A DNA stretch of 64,000 bases from an uncultured Prevotellaceae bacterium (GCA_900317305.1 ONGG01000010.1:1-64000), one strand, 5' to 3'. Positions 8,226 to 17,212 are shown, numbered from the stretch's first letter. Numbers and translations are program-made. Notes: generated by a model not told the origin, from the letters alone.

Positions 8226-9461
8226 TCACTTGAAAATCAATGTGGTGAGATGTGTCGGATTGAACACCTCCTGCGCCACCGTCAGTATCTCATCGGCGGT
8301 CACGCTGTCGATGTTACGGTAGAGGCGTTCCACATCGCGCTCCCATCCATAATGCAGGAAACTCTTCCCAAAACTCAGCGCAAAGCCCTCACGGGCATCA
8401 CAGGCCACACCAATCTGTCCTTTCAGCTGCCGCTTGGCAGCCGAGAGTTGGGTGGGTGTGAGCCGCTTCGAGGCCAGATGGTCGAGCTCGTTCCTCACCA
8501 GTCGCAGACAGCGTGCCACATGATGATGGTCGCAACCGAAATACACACACCAGGCTCCCGTGTCGCTGTAGCTCACCATCGAACTCTCCACCGTGTAGAC
8601 CAGACCGCGCCGCTCACGGAGCGACAGGTTGAGCCGGGCGTTCATCCCCGGCCCGCCAAGGATGTTGTTAAGCAAGTAGAGGGCCATGCGCCTGTCGCTA
8701 TGTATGCCATAGGCCCTGTTGCCCAGCATCACATGCGCCTGGTGGGTGCTGCGGTCCATCTCTATCTGTTGCCCCACGAGAGGAGACAAGGTGGCAGCCT
8801 TCAACTCGAGGTCGGGAATCTGCGGGGTGGCTGCGGGAAAGTCGGAAGTGGCCTTCTCGAGCAACCGCACGAGCCGGTCGAAGTGGATATCGCCGTAAGC
8901 GAAGAACACCATGTTCTGCGGCACGTAGAACCTACGGGTGAAGCGCTGGGCATCGGCGGTGCCGAAGGTTCTCAGCCGTTGGGTCTGCCCCAAGATGTTG
9001 TGCCCCAGGGGGTGCCCTTTGAAGACAATGTTCTCGAACTCGTCGTAAATCAACTCGGCAGGCGAGTCGTTGTAGCTCTCTATCTCGTCGGCTATCACCT
9101 CGGCCTCTTTCTCTATCTCGGCCTGGGGATAGACGCTGTGGAAGACGATGTCGCTGAGCAGGTCGACAGCCCTGGGCAGATGCTCGCGCAGGATGGCGGC
9201 ATAATATACCGTGTCTTCCTTGTTGGTGAAAGCGTTGAGGTCGCCGCCCACCCGTTCCAGCGAGTTGAGCACGTGCCATGCCCGCCGGCGGGCTGTTCCC
9301 TTGAAGGTGACATGCTCGCAGAAATGGGCAAGGCCCTCCTCATCGGGTGCCTCGTCGCGTGAACCCACATTCACGCCATAGCCGCAGAACACCACGGGCG
9401 AGGCGTCATGACGGTGAATCACCCGCAGTCCATTGGCCAAAGTATAGGTATTGTAGTTCAT
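8226..9461 (-). CDS. M16 family zinc peptidase (processing-peptidase-like)
   Basis: This 411-aa protein belongs to the pitrilysin/M16 family. The inverted zinc motif HFCEH lies at residues 46-50, with the downstream acidic stretch EKEAEVIADEIESYNDSP supplying the third ligand. The fold continues with the family's GPGMNARL and R-Y-type C-half signature (LRERRGLVYTVESS). The single-subunit length fits the bacterial M16B group. There is no signal peptide, so it is probably cytoplasmic or exported by another route. The ATG at 9461 is only 4 nt downstream of a predicted -7 box, implying an almost leaderless mRNA. It is divergent from the PfkB kinase gene. Confidence 0.92.
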   Translation of the reverse strand: MNYNTYTLANGLRVIHRHDASPVVFCGYGVNVGSRDEAPDEEGLAHFCEHVTFKGTARRRAWHVLNSLERVGGDLNAFTNKEDTVYYAAILREHLPRAVDLLSDIVFHSVYPQAEIEKEAEVIADEIESYNDSPAELIYDEFENIVFKGHPLGHNILGQTQRLRTFGTADAQRFTRRFYVPQNMVFFAYGDIHFDRLVRLLEKATSDFPAATPQIPDLELKAATLSPLVGQQIEMDRSTHQAHVMLGNRAYGIHSDRRMALYLLNNILGGPGMNARLNLSLRERRGLVYTVESSMVSYSDTGAWCVYFGCDHHHVARCLRLVRNELDHLASKRLTPTQLSAAKRQLKGQIGVACDAREGFALSFGKSFLHYGWERDVERLYRNIDSVTADEILTVAQEVFNPTHLTTLIFK

Positions 9462-9465
9462 GCTG

Positions 9466-9496
9466 CGAAATTACTGCTTGTGGCGCTCAATACAAA
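9466..9496 (-). promoter_or_regulatory. near-leaderless promoter of the M16 peptidase gene
   Basis: On the minus strand TTTG (9493-9496) is followed after 19 bp by TAATTTCG (9466-9473), close to the TTTG/TAnnTTTG consensus. The start codon begins after only four further bases. Confidence 0.6.
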
Positions 9497-9542
9497 ATAA
9501 AATGGGAAATAAATCTACCATCAAGGCGTATATTCGGGATTT

Positions 9543-9555
9543 TTGGCTAAATTTG
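9543..9555 (+). promoter_or_regulatory. extended -7 promoter element of the PfkB kinase gene
   Basis: TTGGCTAAATTTG contains TAAATTTG (9548-9555), 24 nt upstream of the ATG. The surrounding 25 nt (9534-9558) match 53818-53842 upstream of leuS at 24 positions. No canonical -33 TTTG is visible. Confidence 0.6.
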
Positions 9556-9579
9556 CAGTCTCAATCTAAATTGGAAATC

Positions 9580-10545
9580 ATGCGCAAAGTTATAGGAATC
9601 GGTGAAACCGTGCTCGACATCATCTTCAAGAACGAGCAGCCCATAGGAGCCGTGCCTGGTGGCTCCGTGTTCAATGGCATCATCTCGCTCGGACGGTCGG
9701 GCATCAATGCCTCGTTCATCAGCGAGGCGGGCAACGACCGTGTGGGAAAGAATATCATCAAGTTTCTCAACGACAACCATGTCGACTCCAAAGACATCTA
9801 TGTCTACCCCGAGAGCAAGTCGCCCATCTCGCTGGCTTTCCTCGACGAGAACAACGATGCCGAATACCTCTTCTACAAAGACCACGGCCACGACCAACTC
9901 GACTTCATCTATCCTGAGGTCAACCCCGACGACATCGTGATGTTTGGCTCCTACTACGCCGTCAATCCCGTGATACGCCCACAGGTGCTGGGCTTTCTCG
10001 ACCATGCCCGAAGCCATGGCGCCATTCTCTACTACGACGTCAATTTCCGTCCCTCGCACAAGAACGAAGTGATGAAGATCACCCCCAACCTGCTCGAGAA
10101 CCTCGAGTATGCCGACTTCGTGCGTGGCAGCGTCGACGACTTCCGCGTGCTCTACAACAAGGAAGACCCCGACAAGATCTACAACGCCGAGGTGTCGTTC
10201 TACTGCAAGAACTTCATCTGCACCAATGGCACGAAGAACGTGGAGCTGAGAGCCACCCGCGGTATCAAGAAGAGCTACCCCATCATCCAGACCACCACGG
10301 TGAGCACCATCGGCGCCGGCGACAATTTCAATGCCGGCTTCGTCTACGGACTGATGCGCTATGGCATCACCCGCGAGGCGCTCGAGCGCGGACTCCCCGC
10401 CCGCATCTGGGACAAGGTCATCCACTGGGCCCAGCTGTTCTCTGCCAACTGCTGCCAGAGCATCAACAACTCCATATCCGTCGACTTCGGCATCCAGATG
10501 GCCGAGGACGCAAAGGGTGAGAAAGACACCTACCTCGAATGGTAA
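9580..10545 (+). CDS. PfkB family carbohydrate kinase (fructokinase-like)
   Basis: A ribokinase/PfkB-fold sugar kinase of 321 aa. The N-terminal PfkB signature region (GGSVFNGIISLGRSG) begins near residue 27 and the C-terminal signature VSTIGAGDNFNAGF contains the catalytic base Asp248. Substrate cannot be read from sequence; fructose or another hexose is usual. The ATG at 9580 is chosen because it gives the canonical start MRKVIGIGETVLDI and lies downstream of the -7 box at 9548-9555; the in-frame upstream extension has no family match. The flavoprotein gene follows after 46 bp. Confidence 0.9.
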   Translation: MRKVIGIGETVLDIIFKNEQPIGAVPGGSVFNGIISLGRSGINASFISEAGNDRVGKNIIKFLNDNHVDSKDIYVYPESKSPISLAFLDENNDAEYLFYKDHGHDQLDFIYPEVNPDDIVMFGSYYAVNPVIRPQVLGFLDHARSHGAILYYDVNFRPSHKNEVMKITPNLLENLEYADFVRGSVDDFRVLYNKEDPDKIYNAEVSFYCKNFICTNGTKNVELRATRGIKKSYPIIQTTTVSTIGAGDNFNAGFVYGLMRYGITREALERGLPARIWDKVIHWAQLFSANCCQSINNSISVDFGIQMAEDAKGEKDTYLEW

Positions 10546-10591
10546 ACGCAATCTACATATTAACAACATCAAGACAAACCAACTCACACCT

Positions 10592-11785
10592 ATGACAACC
10601 ATTACCGACAATATCTATTACGTGGGCGTCAACGACCGCAACAAGAACCTCTTCGAGGGACTTTGGCCACTGCCCAATGGCGTATCCTACAACTCCTACC
10701 TCATCGTCGACGAGAAAGTGTGCCTCATCGACACCGTCGAAGTCGACTTTTTCACCCAGTTCATCGAGAACATCCAGGAGGTCATCGGCGACAGACCCAT
10801 CGACTACCTCGTCGTCAACCATATGGAGCCCGACCATAGTGGCTCTATCGCACTCATCCGCAAGTACTATCCCGAAATCCAGGTGATTGGCAACAAGAAG
10901 ACCTTCGGCATGCTCAGCGGCTTCTATGGCATCAGCGAGAACGAACTGGAGGTGAAGAACGGCGACACCCTCTCGCTGGGCAAGCACCAGTTGCAGTTCG
11001 TGCTCACCCCGATGGTGCACTGGCCTGAGACCATGGTCACCCTCGACACCACCTCGAACGTGCTCTTCGCCGGCGACGCCTTCGGGTGCTTCGGTGCCCT
11101 CAATGGCGGTGTCATCGACAGCGACATCTGCTGCGACACCTTCTGGCTCGAGATGGTGCGCTACTACTCCAACATTGTAGGCAAGTACGGCACGCCTGTG
11201 CAGAATGCGCTGAAGAAGTTGGCCGGTGTCAAGCTCGACTATATCTGCTCCACTCACGGCCCCGTGTGGCACGACAACATCCAGCGTGTGATCGACCTCT
11301 ACGACCGCATGAGCCGCTACGAGACCGAGGAGGGCATCGTCATCTGCTACGGCACGATGTACGGCAACACTGAGCGCATGGCCGAGGTCATCGCCAAAGC
11401 CGCCAGCAAGGCCGGCATCAAGAACATCGTCATCTACAATGTGTCGAAGACCCACCACTCCTATATCCTGCGCGATATCTTCCGCTACAAGGCCCTCATC
11501 GTGGGCGCCCCCACTTACAACACCAGCCTCTACCACGAGATGGACGTGCTCCTTTCCGAGGTGGCCCACAAAGACATCAAGAACCACCTCATCGGATGGT
11601 TTGGCAGTTTCGGATGGGCCAGCAAGGCCGTGGCCAAGATACAAGAGTGGAACGACACCGCCCTGCACTTCGAGGCTGTCGGCACTCCTGTGGAGATGAA
11701 ACAGGCCATGAATGCCGACACCCGCTCGCAATGTGAGGCTCTGGGACAGGCTATGGCCGAGCGACTCATCGCCGACCGCAAATAA
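10592..11785 (+). CDS. A-type flavoprotein (FprA family, diiron/FMN oxidoreductase)
   Basis: These proteins reduce O2 to water or NO to N2O and protect anaerobes. The 397-aa product has an N-terminal metallo-beta-lactamase-like diiron domain with HMEPDH (H77, E79, D81, H82), H143, D162 and H222 as the expected iron ligands. A C-terminal flavodoxin domain begins around residue 249 with YGTMYGNTERM as the FMN phosphate loop. All ligands are present. The electron donor (rubredoxin or similar) is not encoded nearby. The ATG at 10592 gives the family-typical N-terminus; the longer in-frame extension lies inside the kinase gene in another frame. Confidence 0.93.
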   Translation: MTTITDNIYYVGVNDRNKNLFEGLWPLPNGVSYNSYLIVDEKVCLIDTVEVDFFTQFIENIQEVIGDRPIDYLVVNHMEPDHSGSIALIRKYYPEIQVIGNKKTFGMLSGFYGISENELEVKNGDTLSLGKHQLQFVLTPMVHWPETMVTLDTTSNVLFAGDAFGCFGALNGGVIDSDICCDTFWLEMVRYYSNIVGKYGTPVQNALKKLAGVKLDYICSTHGPVWHDNIQRVIDLYDRMSRYETEEGIVICYGTMYGNTERMAEVIAKAASKAGIKNIVIYNVSKTHHSYILRDIFRYKALIVGAPTYNTSLYHEMDVLLSEVAHKDIKNHLIGWFGSFGWASKAVAKIQEWNDTALHFEAVGTPVEMKQAMNADTRSQCEALGQAMAERLIADRK

Positions 11786-11805
11786 GAAACTGAACTGGAA
11801 TTCTG

Positions 11806-12900
11806 ATGAAGCCCACCGACTTGCAATCCAAAGTCATCGCTTTCATGCGCTTCCCGCTCTTGGTGCTGTTGTTGTTCCTGCATTGCAACTTCACCACCTT
11901 GGGCGAGGAGTGGGCTTCATTGCCTTTCGCCAGCCACTTCATCAATATCTTCTCGCAGCGCGTAGCACCCATCGTCTTCCCTGTGTCTTTCTTCATCGCC
12001 GGATACCTGTTCTTCAAGACCGGACAGTTCTCCTCCGACATCTATTTGAAGAAACTCATCCACAGGGTCCAGTCGCTGCTCGTTCCGTTCTTTCTCTGGA
12101 ACCTGCTCTATCTGCTTCTCGCCATCATCATCGGCCTTTTCACCGGCGAGATTCCCATCCTAGGTATCCTTTACGACAACCTTACCTTCACCGACGGACT
12201 GAAATCGTTCTGGGACATCTCGCTCATTGCTGGTGGCAACAGCATCGCCGCACCCATCGCCGTGCAGTTCTGGTTTGTGCGCGACCTTATGGTCACCATG
12301 GTGTGCTCACCGCTCATCTATTTCGCCGTGAAGTGGTTCATCACCCTCTCCGGGCGCAGGCCCCTGGTGCGCTACCTGCTGTTCCTCGCCATTGTATTCG
12401 CCCTTGGATACTGTCCGCATTTCACGGCCATCAACCCCGACGGATGGCTCTTCTTCGCCTATGGCGCCTATTTCGGCATCAAGAAAAAAGAGTTTATCGT
12501 GGCCATGCTGCCCTATGCCCTGCCATCATTCATCGTGCTGGCCATAGTCATCGGCATCGAGCAACTCATTCCCTGCGAGTTCATCTACCGACTGGAGTAT
12601 GTGGTGGGACTCATCTTCGTCATCTCGTTCACCACCGTCATGGTACGGGCCGGAACCTGGTATGTGAACATGACGCTCGCCAATGGCAGCTTCTTCATCT
12701 TCTCCTACCACTACATGGTGCTGGGATTCATCATCTGGCTGCTCGGCAGCAGTGCCCTCGCACCCCATAGCGCATGGCTGGCATTGCTCTACTACGTGCT
12801 CGCCGTGATCATTGTGGTGTTCCTCGGCCTGCTCTTCTACTGGCTCATGCGCACCCGCCTTCCCTTCATCACTTATATCCTCATGGGAGGAAGGAGATAA
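11806..12900 (+). CDS. acyltransferase 3-like integral membrane protein
   Basis: The 364-aa protein has about ten hydrophobic segments and the general layout of the acyltransferase_3/OafA-like family: an N-terminal RFPLLVLLLFLHCNF segment, FFIAGYLFF, an RV/PFFLWNLLY loop and QFWFVRDLM. Such proteins O-acylate surface glycans or lipids at the inner membrane. No SGNH domain is attached. The gene starts 20 bp after the flavoprotein stop and ends 2 bp before the LOG gene, so it is probably in an operon. The specific acceptor is unknown. Confidence 0.8.
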   Translation: MKPTDLQSKVIAFMRFPLLVLLLFLHCNFTTLGEEWASLPFASHFINIFSQRVAPIVFPVSFFIAGYLFFKTGQFSSDIYLKKLIHRVQSLLVPFFLWNLLYLLLAIIIGLFTGEIPILGILYDNLTFTDGLKSFWDISLIAGGNSIAAPIAVQFWFVRDLMVTMVCSPLIYFAVKWFITLSGRRPLVRYLLFLAIVFALGYCPHFTAINPDGWLFFAYGAYFGIKKKEFIVAMLPYALPSFIVLAIVIGIEQLIPCEFIYRLEYVVGLIFVISFTTVMVRAGTWYVNMTLANGSFFIFSYHYMVLGFIIWLLGSSALAPHSAWLALLYYVLAVIIVVFLGLLFYWLMRTRLPFITYILMGGRR

Positions 12901-12902
12901 TC

Positions 12903-13445
12903 ATGCGTATCAGCGTCTTCTGTTCTGCCAACGAGCATATCAACCCCGTCTTCTTCGAGCAGACGGCGGCACTCGGACGATGGATGGGCCTCAACGGGCA
13001 CACCTTGGTGTATGGGGGCTGCGATATGGGACTGATGGAGTGTGTGGCACGGGCAGTGCATGAGAACGGCGGACAAGTGGTGGGCGTAGTGCCTTCGATA
13101 TTGGAGAAAGGCGGCCATACTTCCAAATACATCGACACGCTTATTGGCTGTGAGACCCTCGACGAGCGCAAGCAACTGATGCTCACACACAGCGACGTGG
13201 CCTTGGCCCTGCCCGGTGGCATCGGCACCCTCGACGAGATTTTCTCCATGGCAGCACAGGCCACCCTGGGCTATCATGCCAAGCAGGTGGTGGTCTACGA
13301 CATGGCCCAATTCTGGCAGCCCCTCGAGTCGATGCTCAACCACCTGCAACAGCAAGGGCTGATGCGTGGCGACTACCACCGCCTCATCACCTTCGCCCAC
13401 TCGCTCGACGAGGTGAGGGCCAGCATAGCACATCTTGAGCCATAG
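12903..13445 (+). CDS. LOG family protein (putative cytokinin riboside 5'-monophosphate phosphoribohydrolase)
   Basis: A 180-aa LOG/TIGR00730-type Rossmann protein. The signature PGGIGTLDE starts at residue 104 and the upstream GG-containing loop LVYGGCDMGLM is intact. Family enzymes hydrolyse nucleoside 5'-monophosphates to base plus ribose 5-phosphate. The bacterial role is usually nucleotide salvage or is unknown. The start at 12903 lies 2 bp after the acyltransferase stop, indicating coupling. Confidence 0.88.
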   Translation: MRISVFCSANEHINPVFFEQTAALGRWMGLNGHTLVYGGCDMGLMECVARAVHENGGQVVGVVPSILEKGGHTSKYIDTLIGCETLDERKQLMLTHSDVALALPGGIGTLDEIFSMAAQATLGYHAKQVVVYDMAQFWQPLESMLNHLQQQGLMRGDYHRLITFAHSLDEVRASIAHLEP

Positions 13446-13581
13446 GAAGAGGAACAAGAAAAAAGGTGACGGTATTCGCATACCACCACCTGAAAAGAAT
13501 CTTTTTTAACCTAAAAATAAACCTATTAACCAAAACTAATCGTATAACGTATGAAACTATGCTCCGCTGAGTGAATTTCAT
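13387..13581 (-). CDS. possible small basic/hydrophobic ORF, 64 aa, antisense to the LOG gene end
   Basis: The ORF starts MKFTQRSIVSYVIRLVLVN and has a hydrophobic, Arg-rich first half. It is kept because a full promoter lies directly upstream and its ATG is exactly 4 nt after the -7 box, as for three other genes here. The C-terminal part overlaps the LOG gene on the opposite strand and looks unlike a natural protein. The transcript may instead be a non-coding or antisense RNA. I recognise no family. Confidence 0.25.
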   Translation of the reverse strand: MKFTQRSIVSYVIRLVLVNRFIFRLKKILFRWWYANTVTFFLVPLPMAQDVLCWPSPRRASGRR

Positions 13582-13585
13582 GATG

Positions 13586-13617
13586 CAAAGATAGCATCGC
13601 TATTGCTCTTGGGCAAA
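13586..13617 (-). promoter_or_regulatory. minus-strand promoter inside the LOG/Lrp intergenic region
   Basis: TTTG (13614-13617), a 20-bp spacer and TATCTTTG (13586-13593) match the Bacteroidetes consensus at every position. CATC and then ATG follow immediately. The transcript would run antisense into the LOG gene. Confidence 0.6.
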
Positions 13618-13705
13618 TTTTCTCAACGAATCGCCCTGTTCAGTAAGCAAAACGCGGAAAAATGTCAGTCACAATAGACAAAAATCAGAAAATATTGCGG
13701 AAAAA

Positions 13706-13737
13706 GTTGCCCAATCCATAGGAATTGCCTAAATTTG
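13706..13737 (+). promoter_or_regulatory. promoter of the Lrp/AsnC regulator gene
   Basis: GTTG (13706-13709), a 20-bp spacer and TAAATTTG (13730-13737), within the extended motif TTGCCTAAATTTG. The ATG lies 56 nt downstream. Confidence 0.7.
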
Positions 13738-13793
13738 CTTTCAATATGTCAATCTAAGGCAAGAAAAACCAAACACTAAAAACAAATATCGAT

Positions 13794-14264
13794 ATGGCAA
13801 TAGACAAAATCGACAATCTGGACAAGAAAATCCTCGGCATTCTCTCTAAAAACGCCCGCATCCCATTCAAGGATGTGGCTGCAGAGTGCAATGTGTCGAG
13901 GGCTGCCATCCACCAGCGTGTGCAACACCTCATCGAGAATGGCGTCATCACTGGCAGCGGCTTCGACATCAACCCCAAGAGCCTGGGCTACTCCACCTGC
14001 ACCTATGTGGGCATCACCCTTGAGCGCGGAAGCATGTACAAGACCGTGTGCGAGCGCCTCATCCATATACCCGAGATTGTGGAGTGCCACTTCACCACAG
14101 GCCCTTACACCATGCTCGTGAAACTCTACGCACGCGACAACGAGCAACTCATGGAACTGCTCAACAGCCAGCTCCAGAGCATCCCCGGCGTGGTGGCCAC
14201 CGAGACGCTCATCTCACTTGAGCAGAGCATCAAGCGCGAGATTCCCGTGAAAACAGACGAATAA
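13794..14264 (+). CDS. Lrp/AsnC family transcriptional regulator
   Basis: A 156-aa regulator with an N-terminal winged helix-turn-helix (LDKKILGILSKNARIPFKDV, then the recognition helix around NVSRAAIHQRVQHL) and a C-terminal RAM ligand-binding domain (about residues 70-148). It probably senses an amino acid or peptide-derived effector. The downstream gene starts 12 bp after its stop and encodes a C26-M19 peptidase fusion, so the regulator may control amino-acid or dipeptide salvage together with that enzyme; this is inferred from position only. Confidence 0.92.
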   Translation: MAIDKIDNLDKKILGILSKNARIPFKDVAAECNVSRAAIHQRVQHLIENGVITGSGFDINPKSLGYSTCTYVGITLERGSMYKTVCERLIHIPEIVECHFTTGPYTMLVKLYARDNEQLMELLNSQLQSIPGVVATETLISLEQSIKREIPVKTDE

Positions 14265-14276
14265 CTCCACTGCACC

Positions 14277-16112
14277 ATGACCTCTTTCGACCTTAACGCA
14301 CATCTCAACAATATCTACGCTGCGTTTCCCGAGGGCAAACGCAAACCCATTATCGGCATCACGGCCAATTTCTGGAATGGCGAGGCCACCATGGCCAAAG
14401 CCTACTACCAGCAGGTGGCCGATGCCGGTGGCACACCTGTGCTCATCCCACCCGTAGCCGATAAAGACATCATCGTGAGCACCCTCGCAGGCATCGATGC
14501 CCTGCTGCTCACCGGCGGTGCCGACTTCAACCCCCTATGGGCCGGAGAGGAGCCCCTGCCACAACTCCACCATATCAATGCCGCCCGCGACCTGCCCGAA
14601 CTGCTCATCACGCAGCTGGCCTACAACCGGCAGATTCCTATCCTCGGTATCTGCCGCGGCATACAGACCTTGGCCATCGCCCTTGGCGGAAAAGTGATGC
14701 AAGACATCGACGTGGCCCAGCAGGAAGCTGCTACGGCCGACGAGACCACCGACAAGAAAAAATCGAAAAAATCGCAAGAGACGGCTCCCACCAAACCCGT
14801 CCACATCAAGCACTCGCAGGACAGCGACCGCAACCTGCCCACACACTCCGTGACCGTGGAGCAGGACTCCATGCTCTACCGCATCTACAAGAGCGACAAA
14901 CTCTTTGTCAACTCTTTCCACCACCAGGCTGTGGCCGACCCCGGCAAGCGATTCAAAGTGACCGCCAAGTCGCCTGATGGCGTGATAGAGGCCATCGAGA
15001 GCTGTGAGTTCAAACCCATTCTCGGTGTGCAGTGGCATCCCGAATGCATGGAGGCCGAGGGACGCCCGCTCTTCGAGTGGTTGGTGGCACAAGCCGGCAA
15101 TTTCCATCTGGCCAAGCGGTTGCACGACCGCGTCCTCACACTCGATACCCATGTCGACACGCCGATGTTCTTCCATCAGGATGTCAAGTTCGACCAGCGC
15201 GACCCGCGAATCCTCGTCGACCTGCACAAGATGACCGACGGCCGTCAGGATGCCGTCATCATGGTGGCCTACCTGCCACAGCCCAAGATGGGCGAGAGCT
15301 TCTCGTCGAAGGTGCATTTCGACGTCAACACCCCCATGGAGTATGCCGACTTCATCTTCGACAAGATAGAGGCCATCGTGCGCAGCAACCGCAAGTACAT
15401 CAGCATCGCCCGCACCCCTGCCGACCTCTTCGAAGACAAGCGCAAGAACCGCAAGTCGATCATGTTTGGCATCGAGAATGGTATCGCGCTCAACCACGAT
15501 GTGGCCAACATCAAGCATTTCGCACAACGAGGGGTGGTCTACATCACCCTGTGCCATAACGGCGACAACGACATCTGCGACAGTGCCAAGGGCTGCGACA
15601 CCAACCACGGCGTGAGCAAGTTCGGCGAGAAGGTGATACGCGAGATGAACCGCGAGGGTATCATGGTTGACCTGAGCCATGCCAGCGAGCAGAGTTTCTA
15701 CGATGCGATGGAGATCAGCAAAACACCCATCGTGTGCAGCCACAGCTCCTGCAAGGCGCTCTGCGACGTGCCCCGCAACCTCTCCGACGACCAACTCCGC
15801 GCACTGGCCAAGAAAGGCGGTGTGGCGCATATCACCCTCTATGGGGGATTCCTGCGCAAGGAGGGCGAAGCCACCATCCGCGATGCCATTGAGCACCTCA
15901 ACCATGCCGTGCGCATCATGGGCATCGACCATGTGGGCCTGGGCACCGACTTCGATGGCGACGGTGGCGTAATAGGCCTTGCCGACTCGTCGGAGATCAT
16001 CAACTTCACCCTGGCGCTGCTGAAGAACAAATACAGCGAGCGCGACATCCAGAAAATCTGGGGAGGCAACTGGCTGCGCGTCATGGCACAAGTCCAGGCC
16101 TTGGCCAAATAA
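14277..16112 (+). CDS. fusion of gamma-glutamyl hydrolase-like (C26) and membrane-dipeptidase-like (M19) domains
   Basis: The 611-aa protein joins two enzymes. Residues about 15-275 form a class I amidotransferase/C26 domain with nucleophile Cys126 in GICRGIQ and His254/Glu256 in GVQWHPE. A Lys/Ser/Thr-rich insertion (about 155-185) interrupts it. Residues about 285-611 form an M19 renal-dipeptidase-like metallopeptidase with the metal motif HVD (His292, Asp294) and the late GLGTDFDGDGG signature. Both sets of catalytic residues look intact. No signal peptide is visible, so it appears cytoplasmic. A plausible joint role is stepwise breakdown of gamma-glutamyl peptides to dipeptides and amino acids, but that is inference. 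Confidence 0.88.
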   Translation: MTSFDLNAHLNNIYAAFPEGKRKPIIGITANFWNGEATMAKAYYQQVADAGGTPVLIPPVADKDIIVSTLAGIDALLLTGGADFNPLWAGEEPLPQLHHINAARDLPELLITQLAYNRQIPILGICRGIQTLAIALGGKVMQDIDVAQQEAATADETTDKKKSKKSQETAPTKPVHIKHSQDSDRNLPTHSVTVEQDSMLYRIYKSDKLFVNSFHHQAVADPGKRFKVTAKSPDGVIEAIESCEFKPILGVQWHPECMEAEGRPLFEWLVAQAGNFHLAKRLHDRVLTLDTHVDTPMFFHQDVKFDQRDPRILVDLHKMTDGRQDAVIMVAYLPQPKMGESFSSKVHFDVNTPMEYADFIFDKIEAIVRSNRKYISIARTPADLFEDKRKNRKSIMFGIENGIALNHDVANIKHFAQRGVVYITLCHNGDNDICDSAKGCDTNHGVSKFGEKVIREMNREGIMVDLSHASEQSFYDAMEISKTPIVCSHSSCKALCDVPRNLSDDQLRALAKKGGVAHITLYGGFLRKEGEATIRDAIEHLNHAVRIMGIDHVGLGTDFDGDGGVIGLADSSEIINFTLALLKNKYSERDIQKIWGGNWLRVMAQVQALAK

Positions 16113-16146
16113 GCATCCCCTAATTCCCATCACGATTGACAAAAAA

Positions 16147-17148
16147 ATGACCAAGCGATATCTCATCAGTTGCACCCTGGCCGCAGTGGTCCTCATCCTC
16201 TTCGGAGCGGCTTCTTGCAACCATGGCAAGAAAGAAGTACTCGAACCCATCACCGTCGACCCCAAGGGACCGCAGTTCGACGCCGACTCGGCACTGGCCT
16301 TCTGCTACGGCCAGTGCGCATTTGGGCCGCGCACGATGAACAGCGCCGCCCACGACCAATGTGAGGCATGGATCGTCGACAAGTTCAAGCAGTATGGCTG
16401 CGAGGTGGAGACACAGAAGGCCACCCTTCATGGCTTCGACGGCACGCCACTGCGCGCCACCAACATCATCGCCCACTACCAGGCCGACAAACCCAAGCAC
16501 ATCTTGCTCTGCGCTCACTGGGACAGCCGTCCGTGGGCCGACAACGACCCCGACAGCACCAACTGGCGCACACCGGTGATGGCAGCCAACGACGGGGCCA
16601 GTGGCGTGGCCGTGATGATAGAGGTGGCACGACTGCTGCAGAAGGTCGACTCGCTCGACCTGGGTGTCGACTTCGTTTGTTTCGATGCCGAGGACTGGGG
16701 AGTGCCCTTGTGGAGCGACCGCTCCGACGAGAACTCATGGGCACTGGGTGCACAGTACTGGGCCGCCAACTATGGAACGAAGCCTTACGACACGGCTTTC
16801 GGCATCCTGCTCGACATGGTGGGAGGACAAGGGGCTGAGTTCTACCAAGAGGGCATGTCGCTGAAATATGCTCCTGCCATCGTCGAAAAAGTGTGGAATG
16901 CTGCCCATGCCGCCGGCTATAGCCAGTATTTCCCACGCTCTTTAGGTGGGGGCATCACCGACGACCATCTTCCCGTCAACGAGAAGGCGGGCATCCCCAC
17001 AGTCGATATCATCCCCCACTATCCCAACTGTCAGGAGAGTTCCTTTGGCCCTACATGGCATACCGTGAGCGACGATATGGACCATATCGACAAAAACACG
17101 CTGAAGGCGGTGGGCCAAACGGTCATTCAGGTGTTGTTCACCGAATGA
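16147..17148 (+). CDS. glutaminyl-peptide cyclotransferase (M28-fold, lipoprotein)
   Basis: The 333-aa protein begins with a lipoprotein signal (LFGAASC lipobox), so it is membrane-anchored in the envelope. The M28-type zinc site is visible: CAHWDSRPWADND with His124 and Asp126, MAANDGASG with Asp149, and FDAEDWG with Glu182/Asp183. The SRPWADND loop is characteristic of the Bacteroidetes type II glutaminyl cyclases described from Porphyromonas and Prevotella. These convert N-terminal Gln of exported proteins to pyroglutamate after signal peptide cleavage. An ordinary M28 aminopeptidase is the alternative. Confidence 0.85.
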   Translation: MTKRYLISCTLAAVVLILFGAASCNHGKKEVLEPITVDPKGPQFDADSALAFCYGQCAFGPRTMNSAAHDQCEAWIVDKFKQYGCEVETQKATLHGFDGTPLRATNIIAHYQADKPKHILLCAHWDSRPWADNDPDSTNWRTPVMAANDGASGVAVMIEVARLLQKVDSLDLGVDFVCFDAEDWGVPLWSDRSDENSWALGAQYWAANYGTKPYDTAFGILLDMVGGQGAEFYQEGMSLKYAPAIVEKVWNAAHAAGYSQYFPRSLGGGITDDHLPVNEKAGIPTVDIIPHYPNCQESSFGPTWHTVSDDMDHIDKNTLKAVGQTVIQVLFTE

Positions 17149-17212
17149 GGTAATCCAGAACCTAAGACACAAAAAAACCACATTCCCAGAGTCTGAGAGT
17201 GTGGAGAAATGA

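Larger units (their letters stand above)
13446..13793. other. 348-bp intergenic region with antisense promoter and leader-like remnant
   Basis: It holds a weak hairpin after the LOG gene (13465-13490, GGTGACGGTAT … ATACCACCACC). An A/T-rich leader-like stretch (13501-13550) is followed by a 7-codon plus-strand mini-ORF (ATG 13551, MKLCSAE), which looks like the start of a lost gene. It also contains the minus-strand promoter at 13586-13617 and the Lrp gene promoter at 13706-13737. No larger gene is visible. Confidence 0.6.
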
